This document shows, piece by piece, positions 1 to 10,172 of a stretch of 64,000 nt of DNA. Source of the DNA: Pseudofabraea citricarpa (lineage: Eukaryota > Ascomycota > Leotiomycetes > Helotiales > Dermateaceae). The stretch spans positions 186,001 through 250,000 of the forward strand of contig JAPWGK010000002.1 in NCBI GenBank assembly GCA_029641185.1, read 5' to 3'. The notes below the pieces were generated by a model that worked only from the letters and a program-made list of their open reading frames with translations, made no database searches and was not told where the DNA came from. Position 1 is the stretch's first letter; each line of letters begins with the position of its first letter. The position numbers were made by a program, and so were the translations under genes.

Positions 1-430
1 CTCTTTTTCTTCTTCTTGGGCTCAGGATAGACAGGCTCCGCATCATCCCAAGGAGATTCGATCTCGCCACCATCAACAGCTGTGGTATCTTCTGATGCTG
101 ATGGCTCATCATCCATATATTCTTCGTGTTCAGACTCTTCTTTTTCTCATAGTCAGTAAAGGCTGGTCCAGATGGTCAATTGCTCTTACCTGAAGACTTT
201 GCCATGACACTGGTAGAGTTCTTCGCAGGCTTGCGAGCTCTTGCTTTCGACTTGGTAGTGCCTACTGAGAGGTTAGTCATGGTTGAAGTTGATGTCACGG
301 TAAATGAAGAGTGTTATATACCTCCAGTAGTTCTTTGTCTCTTTTTGGGTGGTGGCTTTGGGTGGTCCGATGAGTCACCAGGATCAGGAGACCCATCAGA
401 GTCGGCCACTTTGAGTCTCTTAGGAGGCAT
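1..430 (-). CDS. Charged low-complexity protein, 5' part only
   Basis: This is the start of a gene that runs off the left edge of the window. I read three exons: 430-322, 264-190 and 145-1. The first intron begins GTATAT, carries an ACTAAC branch site and ends CTCAG. The second begins GTAAG and ends ATGAG. The frame stays open across both joins to the edge. The visible N-terminus starts MPPKRLK and is rich in Lys, Arg and Pro, with basic clusters that look like nuclear localisation signals. A Glu/Asp-rich stretch follows and ends in a run of lysines at the edge. No domain is recognised. A nuclear or chromatin-associated role is inferred from composition only. The start at 430 is preferred over an in-frame ATG at 541 because the protein becomes typically basic there. 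Confidence 0.55.
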
Positions 431-1123
431 TTTGTTACTGTGCTGCAGGGTCCCGGTGTCGTCTAATTGAACCACGTTAGCTATTGCATCATGCATTGAA
501 GGATAAGAAAGAAGAATCCCACGGGGCTTGTATGTGCTCAACGGGGAATAGGAGAGGGAGTGTGGGATAGAGGGTCGATGATTGAAACGTGATGAGACGA
601 GATAGAGATTGGGGGGAGGGGGAGAAGAGCGAGGAGGGGTGAAACGTACACAGCTATGAGATGCAAATCGCCAAAGCTAATAGAGCCAGGTGGGCAGTTG
701 GAAGCAATGACACTTTGCACCTGAAACTGGTGAGCGCGGTGTTGTGTGCAAAGAGCAAAGGAGGACCTGGTGTCATGTGCTGCTTTGATAGCACTGCAAC
801 GCGGCCGTGTAAAATGCCGCCCAACGCTATATTGAAAGGGATCAGTACTTACTGTGAAGATAAAGCGCTGCGCAATGGAGAGCAAAGCTTCAAAATCAAA
901 GGCCACTTGGCTGCAAATGCCGATGAATGAGGAGGTTGAAGATTGAAGTGGTTGAACAAAGCTGTGGCACCGCGGTGGTAAGGTACGAAGAGTTGCCGCA
1001 GTACTTGCTGAATCAAAACGCTTGAAAATGAATACCCAGAAGTAGAATTGCTTCTGGATCTGATGAGGGTGCAAGTTGATGTTGCTAGATTGAGGGTGGT
1101 AGAGGTGCAAGACTCTGAGAAGA
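431..1123. other. Intergenic, nothing recognised
   Basis: This stretch lies upstream of the left-edge gene. It holds overlapping short open frames on both strands but none with a recognisable domain or a coherent splice pattern. It probably contains the promoter of the left-edge gene. Confidence 0.5.
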
Positions 1124-1483
1124 CGGTTGTTGATTGTGTGTGCAACGCGGAAGAAGACCTCGATGAAAAAGGGTGATCAAAACAAAATGTACGACTAAGC
1201 GATGGCACCCAAGCGGTTGTTGATTGTGTGTGCAAAGCGGAAGAAGGCCTCGATGAAAAAGGGTGATCAAAACAAAATGTACGACTAAGCGATGGCACCC
1301 AAGCGGTTGTTGATTGTGTGTGCAACGCGGAAGAAGACCTCGATGAAAAAGGGTGATCAAAACAAAATGTACGACTAAGCGATGGCACCCAAGCGGTTGT
1401 TGATTGTGTGTGCAAAGCGGAAGAAGGCCTCGATGAAAAAGGGTGATCAAAACAAAATGTACGACTAAGCGATGGCACCCAGG
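1124..1483. repeat. 90-bp tandem repeat, four copies in A-B-A-B order
   Basis: Four head-to-tail units of exactly 90 bases start at 1124, 1214, 1304 and 1394. Units 1 and 3 share one variant (tgcaacgcgg, aagaagacct) and units 2 and 4 share another (tgcaaagcgg, aagaaggcct). The array therefore looks like a duplicated 180-base dimer. Because 90 is a multiple of three, long frames stay open on the minus strand, but their composition does not look like a functional protein. Confidence 0.95.
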
Positions 1484-1699
1484 CGGCGACCACGGCTAGG
1501 TGGAACTGGAACGAAGGCTAACCCGTTTCATGCAGGAGACGTTCCTTGATATTGCCCGTTCAAGAAAGACGGGGCTGAAAAGGATAGCCAGGCCTTCATG
1601 AGACTTCAATAACGCAACCAGGAAAGGCCGTCTCTACTAAGAGACCAAAGCGTAGAAGCTTCACCTACGCCAACCCGAGAAACATCTGGTTGCAATCCC

Positions 1700-2656
1700 T
1701 TATGCACTTGTGATAACACAAGGTAAGTATGGCCACTTGGATGATATGGTACTAATCAATGCTTTCCAGTGCAGTACCGCCAATAAGTATCCAAATAAAA
1801 CGTCAGTCTTACGTTCAGAATCATCGAACTCGAAATCTCTCTCCTTCATTCCTGCCACCCGAGCAACAGTACAACTCCCGTGTGATTTCTGATATCTCGA
1901 CTGGGTTGCGTTATTATCCCGCGTCGAAATGTCGGGACTCAAGACAACGACAGCAAGGTTGAAACATTGCCGGCCTTTCCACACTGATGACCGCGGATCA
2001 GAAGAATGCAAACCATCGTCATAAACAACAAACGGCGGCGGATTATCATGGAGTGGTCGCGGATTATCATGAAGTGGCGGCGGATTATCATGGAGAGGCT
2101 GCGAATTATCGTGGGGAGTTCTGAAAGGGAGCTCCATGTCATTCCGTTCATTATCCCGACACTCATCACTACTATCCATGACCGTAGGAGGAGTTTCGGT
2201 ACAATGACGGCCATCAATGGTATCAGCTACAGCTTCTAAAGCCATTAGAGAACGCCGTATTCTCCATTGTGTCTTTCCGGTGGCTTTCCTGGTTGAACGC
2301 CTGATGCAATGGTTATAAGAGATTCCACTGGCCGCAGAAGACGCTGATTCTCTGTCTGATGAGAAGTCCAGATCTAGCATTCGAGACCTTGCAGAAACCA
2401 CTCTTCTAGGTACTGGGACTCGAACATCCCCGCGAGCATGGATCTGGCCAACAGATTCAGCCCCTGAGCTTGCAGTACTGGACTCGGCTTCTGAGTCTGC
2501 GACCTCTAGTCCAGAGCCACGTTTACTCTTTTGACTAGAGCGAGCTCTCTGCCGTTTGCTTTTCGAACCAGCAAGTCTTGAAAGGACAGAATCATTCTCC
2601 GAATCCGAAGTCTCAACAGACCTGCCTCCCAACCACCGCGTACTGGGTTTCGGCAT
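1700..2656 (-). CDS. Hypothetical serine-rich disordered protein
   Basis: A single open frame of 318 residues with no recognised domain. The N-terminal third is rich in Ser, Arg, Lys and acidic residues (for example SKSKRQRARSSQKSKRGSG, followed by DSEAES), typical of disordered nuclear proteins. Around residues 185-210 there is a seven-residue repeat of the type PLHDNPP, encoded by a 21-base tandem repeat. The last roughly 100 residues differ in character and could include a missed intron or non-coding read-through. An AT-rich stretch lies directly upstream of the ATG. The minus-strand frame is far longer than the alternatives, which supports a gene, but expression data would be needed. Confidence 0.5.
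   Translation of the reverse strand: MPKPSTRWLGGRSVETSDSENDSVLSRLAGSKSKRQRARSSQKSKRGSGLEVADSEAESSTASSGAESVGQIHARGDVRVPVPRRVVSARSRMLDLDFSSDRESASSAASGISYNHCIRRSTRKATGKTQWRIRRSLMALEAVADTIDGRHCTETPPTVMDSSDECRDNERNDMELPFRTPHDNSQPLHDNPPPLHDNPRPLHDNPPPFVVYDDGLHSSDPRSSVWKGRQCFNLAVVVLSPDISTRDNNATQSRYQKSHGSCTVARVAGMKERDFEFDDSERKTDVLFGYLLAVLHWKALISTISSKWPYLPCVITSA
2041..2118. repeat. 21-bp in-frame tandem repeat
   Basis: Three units of 21 bases (gattatcatg followed by a variable GC-rich half) and a partial fourth. Read on the minus strand they encode the PLHDNPP-like heptads of the hypothetical protein at 1700-2656. Confidence 0.85.
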
Positions 2657-3461
2657 TATATTATATATGGTGCCTGAAGAATCAAGCAGCAGTTGTTACT
2701 GCCCTCGTCTTGCTCCAAATGAGCATTGCACAACGGCTCGGGTTCAACAAGCTTCTCTTGATCGAATTAAATCAATTAGCCAGCGGACAAATGAGATAGT
2801 GCCAACTCGGCAGCTAACTTCAGCAATTCTTCACTAAAAGAATCACAAAGGGCCGGAAACATGTATGTATAATAGCACATGTGCGTAATGCCAGCGTCCA
2901 GAATCCTGATCGAAGGTTAGCATTCTCATTACTCGACTCAATTAGAGTAGGACACCTACTTTAACAATTGGGTGGCGTGTCTACAATGGTTATTAAATGG
3001 ATGGTTTTGCTCCCCAACACCCATAAACTACTCGAAGGCGTTGAGAACAGGTGTGGATCAAATCGGGGTTTGACGTTGAGTTCTCAGCAAAGATTTGGAT
3101 CGACGTTGTTTGCTTCGTTTGGTCCAATGGGCTGGAGTAAGCGGCTGGAGCGAGCAAACCAACAAAACGAGAAACGTGTGTGCTCTCTCTAAAGCTCGGG
3201 AAAATGCAAAGCAGAGATCAAGTCTGCTTGACTGGTTGCCCTTGGACGGATAACGACTGGCCACAAAGCGATGAATCGAGGGTCCTACTGTCCTTTCAAT
3301 CAGTACGCACTCCTCGGCTTGTATGGATGTCTTAAGCATAGCTTCGGCCGTCTTGTTGCAGAAGAGCCAGGCTAGTTTGAAAGTCGGACAGAACTACCAA
3401 GACATACAAGTTAGGAGTTGAGTGGTTGACGCAATCATAGGTTGACTACAGTTGAAGTTAG
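2657..3461. other. Intergenic, nothing recognised
   Basis: Only short unrelated frames were found. No repeat, RNA gene or domain is recognised. Confidence 0.5.
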
Positions 3462-4504
3462 CAGCTGTCTTCTCTTAATGTTGCTTTCGTTCTGCATGAC
3501 AAAGATTGGTGGAGGATCGCTGAGGAAAGACAAATTGAGCTGCGGCGTGAAATCCACGAGGCTATGGCAGACCCGAAGGATGTCGTTAAGCTCCATGGAC
3601 CGACGATCTGGTGGGATGAGCCATTCAGAGGGACATAATGGCCAACGACATCAACGAGTGTACAAAGCCAGTTCGAAAAACCGCAGCTACTAGCATACCA
3701 TCCAATCCGGGTACAACTAGGAGGATGGATTTGCCCTGCTGCAGAGTGCATCAGGATAGCAGAGGATCAATTCTATCTCCATGTCCAAGTATATTGATTG
3801 AAAAAAAGTCATGTCGAGAGAAGTCTTTGAGGTTGTACAGGAGCTCATGCCAACGCCAACTTGTCGATATCCTCGAGTGGATAGAAGAAACGAGAGAACT
3901 CATCATTCTCAAGGTCATGAAATCGTAGGGAACGGACTCGACCTGCAGCCACGCAGAGGATGGGAATACACGTACCGAAAGAAATTGGTGTATGTGCTGC
4001 AGAGATATACACTAGACTTTTTGTATCAGCAAAAAACAACCTTGAATCCTCATACGCAAAACGAAGCCATGGCTAGGGTATCGACATGGGGAAGATCTGA
4101 AGAAATGCCGAGTTTCGCACAGCGACTGTAAACTTACCGGGACGTATCTATGTACAGGAAAAAAGACGTCGAAGGAGGATTATAAAGCCAAGAGGATACT
4201 TATGCACAATCGAGTATCCATCTCAAGGCGAAGGTCGAAGAACGAGGCATGTTGCACAAGCCAATGGCCTGTGGTAACAGATTTATTTACACGGATACCC
4301 AGGAAGTCGCGACGGTCGCGAAATCAATCATAAATTGGACGCGTCGTGCCCGGCAGCATTTACAATTATCCGGACCATGAAGCCGAAGTTCTCCCAGTGG
4401 GGGAGCAGGGATCCTTTCCATGGTGGGGTGGGCTCATCTTCACAGTTCTGGGGATTTGCATCTGGCTGGACATGCTCTATGGACAAGCAATGTACGATTT
4501 GTGA
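3462..4504 (+). pseudogene. Possible decayed or mis-spliced coding stretch
   Basis: Several plus-strand segments read like protein, but in different frames and broken by stops. Frame 3462-3638 includes KDWWRIAEERQIELRREIHE and ends at TAA. The same frame resumes just after that stop and includes YHPIRVQLGGWICPAAECIR. Around 3840-3928 another frame contains LVDILEWIEETRELIILKV. Around 4334-4501 a third frame contains YNYPDHEAEVLPVGEQGSF followed by a hydrophobic, membrane-like segment, then stop. No clear set of introns joins them. This fits an old, frameshifted gene, though an unusual intron-rich gene cannot be excluded. The family is not recognised. Confidence 0.35.
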
Positions 4505-4926
4505 AGGAAGAGCAGAGCATAGATGTCTGATGTGAAAGTGTGGACTAAGTGATAGATCGAACAAGACATGCAATGCAAGTGTTCCTAGATGGTTGAGCTT
4601 CAGGGCTTCTTTCTTCGCTCTCAAGCACGTATCCACTGCACTGGCAGAATTAAAGAGGGAAAACGCCTCCAGGGAACAAGGCGAGCTGAATTAAAGAATA
4701 AACGAAGACCATACGCCAATCAAAATGCAGAGTAGAGCTGGATAAAAGGGCTTTCTACCGTATGACTCCCATCTCGTATATCCTCAACCCCACTATCCTT
4801 CAATCTCCACCACTTACTTACTCAGCATCGTCTCCAACCCGAGCGAGACAAGGCTGAAAAGGCTGAAAAGGCCCAGGCGACAAACTACAACTCTGCAACT
4901 CCTCTCACCCAGTCTCTATTTCTTGC
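4505..4926. other. Upstream region of the 2H phosphoesterase gene
   Basis: No gene is seen. The part from 4770 is pyrimidine-rich, as is common just upstream of fungal start codons. Confidence 0.45.
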
Positions 4927-6106
4927 ATGTCAACAGCGAAAAAGGCTCTGCTAAACCACAAGAAGGACATGTCTTCCGCCATCCTCAGAACGGCAGATTC
5001 GCAGAATAAGTATGAAGATCTCTCGGGGGTCAACATTGCAGCATACGCCAACCCATACGATGCCCTGATCGAAGCATGTAACGATGACCCTGTATGTCTC
5101 TGTCTTTGCATTCAGCCTCTATCTCCACTCCCTCTATCGACCAAAAGATAATCATATAAATACAATTCTAAACAATCTATCAATTTATCACCAAGTCTAC
5201 TCAGACACTGATCCCACAAACATAGAAAGAGATCCAAGCCCGCTACCACACGCACCGCAGCACTCGCAACGCCCAGCAAAAGACCTCGCTGACCTCACCA
5301 GCCTTCCAAGGCGTGATAATTGACCCCATCCTCGCCCGGCTCCAAGACACAACCATCGAGCCAGGCTTCATCGATCCGCGGAACTGTCTGGTATTCTGGG
5401 CGCGGCCACCGCAGCACATCAAGGATCTCGTTGCGGGGATCCAAAATCAACTGACGGCGTTCGCTCCACGTAAACAATCCCATCGCCATCACATGATGCG
5501 TAGATATCTTTCCGCGGTGCAGACTGACCAGAGGTAGATTTCTGGGTCATGCCCATCCCGAACCTGCATCTGACAGCGCTGGAGATCACGCATTCCCTGA
5601 CGCATCCAGAGATCCTGGCTCTGCTCCGTGATCTGGGTGATGATGTTATCGCTGCCATGACGGATTATACGTATGCCCACCGCAGCCGTCTGATCAAGCC
5701 TACCATCTCGTGGGATGGCGCAGCGGTAGCACTATCTTTCGTGCCTGCTGCAGGTGAATATCTGCACTCAGGCCGTACGGCTGAAGATGATAAGTATACG
5801 TATCACCATCTACGACGGGATTTATTCTCAATTGCAACGCAAGGCACCGTCAAGATTAACTCGAGATATGTGGTGCCGTCCTCGCATATCACGCTTGGCA
5901 GATTCGTGACGCAAGAAGACCATCAAGGTCCTGAGACGATGAAGGGGTGGGTTGAGATGCTAGAGGGCATGAACGAGGAATTGCAGAAGATCTGGGAGAC
6001 GGAACAGGGGGAGTGGATTGTTGGTCAGGAGAAAGGTTTGGTCTGCAGAGAGGGCACGTTGTGGTATGGAGGCGGAACTGATGTCAGAATCGGGAAAGGC
6101 TTTTGA
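4927..6106 (+). CDS. 2H-type RNA ligase / cyclic phosphodiesterase-like protein
   Basis: Exons 4927-5091, 5226-5469 and 5532-6106 join in frame to give 327 residues. The protein carries the two H-x-T/S signatures of the 2H phosphoesterase superfamily: NLHLTALEIT just after the second intron and SHITLGRF near the end of the domain. These histidines form the catalytic pair in the family, which includes 2',5'-RNA ligases and cyclic nucleotide phosphodiesterases. The substrate in this fungal branch is not known. The first intron is about 134 bases and AT-rich; the second is 62 bases. An alternative start 14 codons downstream (MSSAILR) is possible. No signal peptide or membrane segment is seen, so a cytosolic or nuclear enzyme is likely. 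Confidence 0.8.
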
Positions 6107-6716
6107 AAGACCAAGTGCTGCAGTTATAAATTCGGTTAGATTACCTGAGGAATAGATGATAAACGGAGGAATATAAAAGGCAGTTGGGAGTTGGGAATGC
6201 TACTTGTCCTATGCTTCAAGCTCTAGATATGACGGTTGAAGCAGTATCACCGGTGGGTTCGCCCAGAACTTGACCGAGTCAGATTCCAAGTCTAGAGAGC
6301 GGAGGAACTGCTCCAAGACTCTTCTTCTGGGATAATACGTATTATAGCCACTTGCTGGTGAGTTCGATATTGTTGAGATGAGGCTCGATAGTTCTGCTGA
6401 CATCTCCAGTCTTCATTTTGCGCCAGCTTAACAGCTCTTGGAGATTCGCCAACATCTTCTGGTATCATCTCACACAAGGCACCATCATATCAAGACCAGC
6501 AAAAGACAAAGATTTGGTGTTTACCAGCGAACTTTGCTATGCTCCACCGCACTCCGCGGAATTAGATACAAGATCACAGATTCCTTTTCGAAAGACTGCC
6601 CTTGCTCCGTGTCCCTTTCAGCCAGTGTATTGTAAAATGCATCTCCGCGCAAGAAGCCCACCTCAATACCAAACCGACCGTGCCCAAACGAAATCTCATC
6701 AACATGATAGACACAT
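6107..6716. other. Intergenic between convergent genes
   Basis: This stretch separates the 3' ends of the 2H phosphoesterase and eL42 genes. Only small overlapping frames occur and none is supported. Confidence 0.5.
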
Positions 6717-7452
6717 CTAGAATACCAACGCCGCACCCTTGGTCTTCTTGTCACCACTTCAAAAAGCATTAGCATGTATAACATCTCAGAAATCAGAGGA
6801 ACATACCCAAGTTCGAAATGCTTGCAACGCTTCAATGCCAATTGTGCCTTCGTCTTGCATGCTGTGCACTCCAATCTCAACACGACCTTCTTTGTTGTCT
6901 TAGCCTTCTTGTGGAAGACTGGCTTGGTTTGACCACCATAACCGGATTGTTTTCGATCATAACGACGCTTTCCCTGGGCGAAAAGCGAGGCCTTTAAACC
7001 GAGTCAGTCTGAATCATCTTGCGCGAAGTTCCGTCTGGTGAGAATTACCTTTCCAGCCTTGTATTGGGTAACCTTGTGCTGGGTGTGCTTTCTGCAGTCC
7101 TTGCCCTTGCAGTAGGTGCGTCTAGTCTTTGGGACGTTGACCTGTGTTAACTCCAAGTCAGCAGCTACTTCGTTTCCATGCTTCATCGCTGTGCGCCCAT
7201 GCCCCTCTGCTCAACATCCGCAGCCCATCACAATAACTGTTGCTTTTCGCAATTGAAGAAATCGACCGCCCGAGCCCTAGCATGACCACCTCGATCCATC
7301 GCAGGTCGCAATCGTAATTTCCAGGTGCCGAAACAGTACGGTGTTGAGTTCGAGTTCGTCGGTCCCTCATCCTCCCAGGGTTCAATCGACACCCGTGTTG
7401 ATTATTTCCTCCTCCCCAGCAAAACAACGGAAAATAGAGATAAACATACCAT
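6717..7452 (-). CDS. RPL42: 60S ribosomal protein eL42 (L36a/L44)
   Basis: Four coding exons, 7452-7450, 7141-7049, 6991-6807 and 6756-6717, give exactly 106 residues, the normal length of eL42. The first coding exon is just the ATG: the sequence reads ATG then GTATGT, with a 308-base intron ending ACACAG. The product starts [17 protein letters not shown] and ends [12 protein letters not shown]. The four zinc-ribbon cysteines are visible in TYCKGKDC and LECTACKTK. Residue 56 is proline ([11 protein letters not shown]), the form associated with cycloheximide sensitivity in yeasts. The protein sits near the E site of the large ribosomal subunit. The long leader intron directly after the start codon is common in ribosomal protein genes and may affect expression. 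Confidence 0.97.
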
Positions 7453-10172
7453 CTTGACGGATATGAAATGGTCGTTGGGTTGGTGAGTTTACTTTTGTCG
7501 TCGTGAATCGTCAATTTTGGGTGGGAAGGTCAGTAATTTTTAGTTTGTGGGCGCGCTTGGAGAATTGGGTTTAGCGAGAGCACGTGATGACAGCAAACCG
7601 CTGCGTCACGCCTCTTTTCCCCTCATCGCTCGTGAGAACATCAACGTCAAATTGCCAATGTGCTTGCCTCTATTCCCAATCACGGAGTAATGTTGTTGGC
7701 TGCAGGGCTTTTGTCTCAAGTCTCTACGCCTTTGCTTACATCAAAACATATGCCACCCTAGTTCGACTTATGCTTTGAGAAATGGGCCACTGATGGACTC
7801 GAAGGAATCATATATATCAAGGCTCTTCGTCTCATATTCCTATTTTCATAAGTTTGGTTTTTCTTGGAGAGAATGAACTTGCCAGTGGCAAGTTACTTGA
7901 ATGACGACGGTAGTGCAATACTTCCATACTTGGCTGGGCCGACTCCATCTTCTACAATTTGCTTTCGCAAAACTAAAGCCCGAAGGCACCTACACAATTG
8001 AACAGCATACTTTTCTAGTCCTGCACTAGTCGTTACAAGATATTCAGATGGATAAAGAGTTGTGCAGGTTTTTCCAGCAAGATTTGAACACGACACCAGT
8101 CAATGCAAACATACCTCAGATGATTTTGGGTTGTCTTTTCTATTCAGTCGAGGGCTCTATGCAAACTAAATCCACCGCCTGGTTGATCGGTATGGGAATA
8201 GACGTGTCAAAGTCTCACCAACATTTGATTGATGATGGAAAAGTTTCGACCAGCATGACAGCAACGGAATGGCGCTTAACGAGTCCCAATACTATGGAAA
8301 TCGAAACCCGACAAGACACAGTCCCGTATCATACTCCATGCTTCACGAGGCCAGCCTGTGACAAGCCTTGATCTCCAACAAAACAACAATGAGCGTGCTC
8401 TCACAAATCGAGAGTGGAAAGCTTGTGTTGCTTGAACCTCCCTATCCCCACTCATCCTTAGGTAAAGTAGAGCCGAGGACAACATAGCAAAATGGCTGCC
8501 AAGACCTTTCGAAACCATAGATACGTAGAGCTGAAAGGGGTTTCTGTTGTCGGCAGCACTTGACCGACTTGACCGGTTTGGCTCGGTTGGCGCAGTCGGT
8601 CGAGCCAAAATGGCCGCAATTCCAACATGTCCAGTCAAACGAGTTGCCCAGACTTGAGTTCCTAAAGCCATAACCAGCTCAAGTGAAGCATAAACCTGTC
8701 GTTCACAATCCTGAACATGCTTCGATCCCAGCAAAGAAACATTTGTTTCCGTCTCCCACTGGAAAACGGAGCCGATACTACCGAGAACAAAGTGTATTTT
8801 GCGGGAAAGGAAGCATACCGAACTTTGTCTTCATCTGATGTCTTTCGACGTTTTGTGAACTGTGAGAGATCAAATAGTCTTGCAGATCTCAATTCTCCTG
8901 TTGCTTCATCCAAGTGTCACAGACACCCGCCAAGCTCTTCAGCCTTGCATCTCAACGTGACCCGTGCGGGCCAGCCTCTCAGCCTTACTTAGGCTGCCCA
9001 GGCGAGGATGACCTCGTCGTCGAGAAACAAACATCCTTTCGCAGGTCAAGAATTGCCGTTGCACGTAGCGGATACAATTGTCGCTCCTCGTCAGCTGGCC
9101 ACGTCCCTCTTCACCTTGCATCTTCGCTGTGGCTGGCTGTCGGAATGATCGTCGGACGAGTCTCTCCACGGGACTTGTTTATCCATCTTAGTGTCACCGG
9201 TAAGCTTTGATCCGAACACTTGTTTTGCAGACGCCGAAAGGGATGCAAGTATAACCGCGTGAACCAGGGCCAATAATGTGGATCATTTTCAAAGATCATG
9301 AGGTAGAAGCTTTCATGTGTTCTATGCCAGATTGGGGTAAAATCAGGGACACAAAATCCAGATTGCTGGTTACATGAGGCTGAAGGAGCACCAGCCGGCC
9401 GAGTAAGCGACGTGCAAGGGAACTTGGAAGAGATGTCCCCATAATCCATTGAGAGACGATGATTGAATTTTTAACTCTTCAACAGCAAGATCTCACTCCT
9501 TCAGGAATCTGCAATTTGTTAAACTCTCTGGAATTACGCCAGGTCTAGGTTACGCCACGAGTTGTCTTCGGTCAGCCTGACAGCCACTGTCAGTGTCCAC
9601 CCTTATGATCTGCCTTCGCTTGCCGCTTAAGCTAAAATCTCAAACCTTTCCGGAACGCCAGCCATCCGCAAAGCCAAACCCCCTCGAGATCCCAAAACAC
9701 CTTGCCAGTACCTTGGGCCACAGCAACCGAGTCTGCTTGGGGCGTTTCACTCCACACAAGCTATGGACTTTTGGGCCAAGTGACCAGGTCTGCAGAAGCT
9801 ACAATGCACGGCAGCAGGGCAGTCCGAAGCGGCCCACGCGTTACCCAAATCTTCAACAAGCAAAGCAAGACAAACTATCAAGCTCTCCACCCAGCTGCAG
9901 ATCTGCGTCCTGTCTCTCTCTCTCTCCTTGCCGCCACTACTGTTCATCCTCCACCACTTTGCTCGCGCTACTGAGTAGTCAATTGTTGTTCACGGCTGCA
10001 AATTCTTCCATTCTTGATACCATGTGTGGATAATCGTCATTCTTATTGTATTATTATTACCTTAACGCGCTCTCCCCCCGAATCCAATGCTGGTCATATG
10101 CCCGGGTCGATTGCTGTATATTGTTGCTTCGCACTTCTTTTCTCCTTGACAATACTCTCTTAATCCGCCAAT
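7453..10172. other. Long intergenic stretch, no supported gene
   Basis: About 2.7 kb between eL42 and the P450 gene. Frames at 8276-8913 (minus) and 9593-10033 (plus) are open but have no recognised domain, no coherent splicing and overlapping rivals on the other strand. A CT-rich tract around 9915-9930 and the pyrimidine-rich stretch to 10170 probably belong to the P450 promoter or leader. Confidence 0.45.

Noticed and set aside
849..1493. Minus-strand frame of 214 codons through the 90-bp repeat
   Set aside because: It is open mainly because the repeat length is a multiple of three. A second overlapping minus frame is also open, and the composition is not protein-like.
8276..8913. Two overlapping minus-strand frames between eL42 and the P450
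   Set aside because: No domain, no splice logic, and a plus frame overlaps them. Kept as intergenic.
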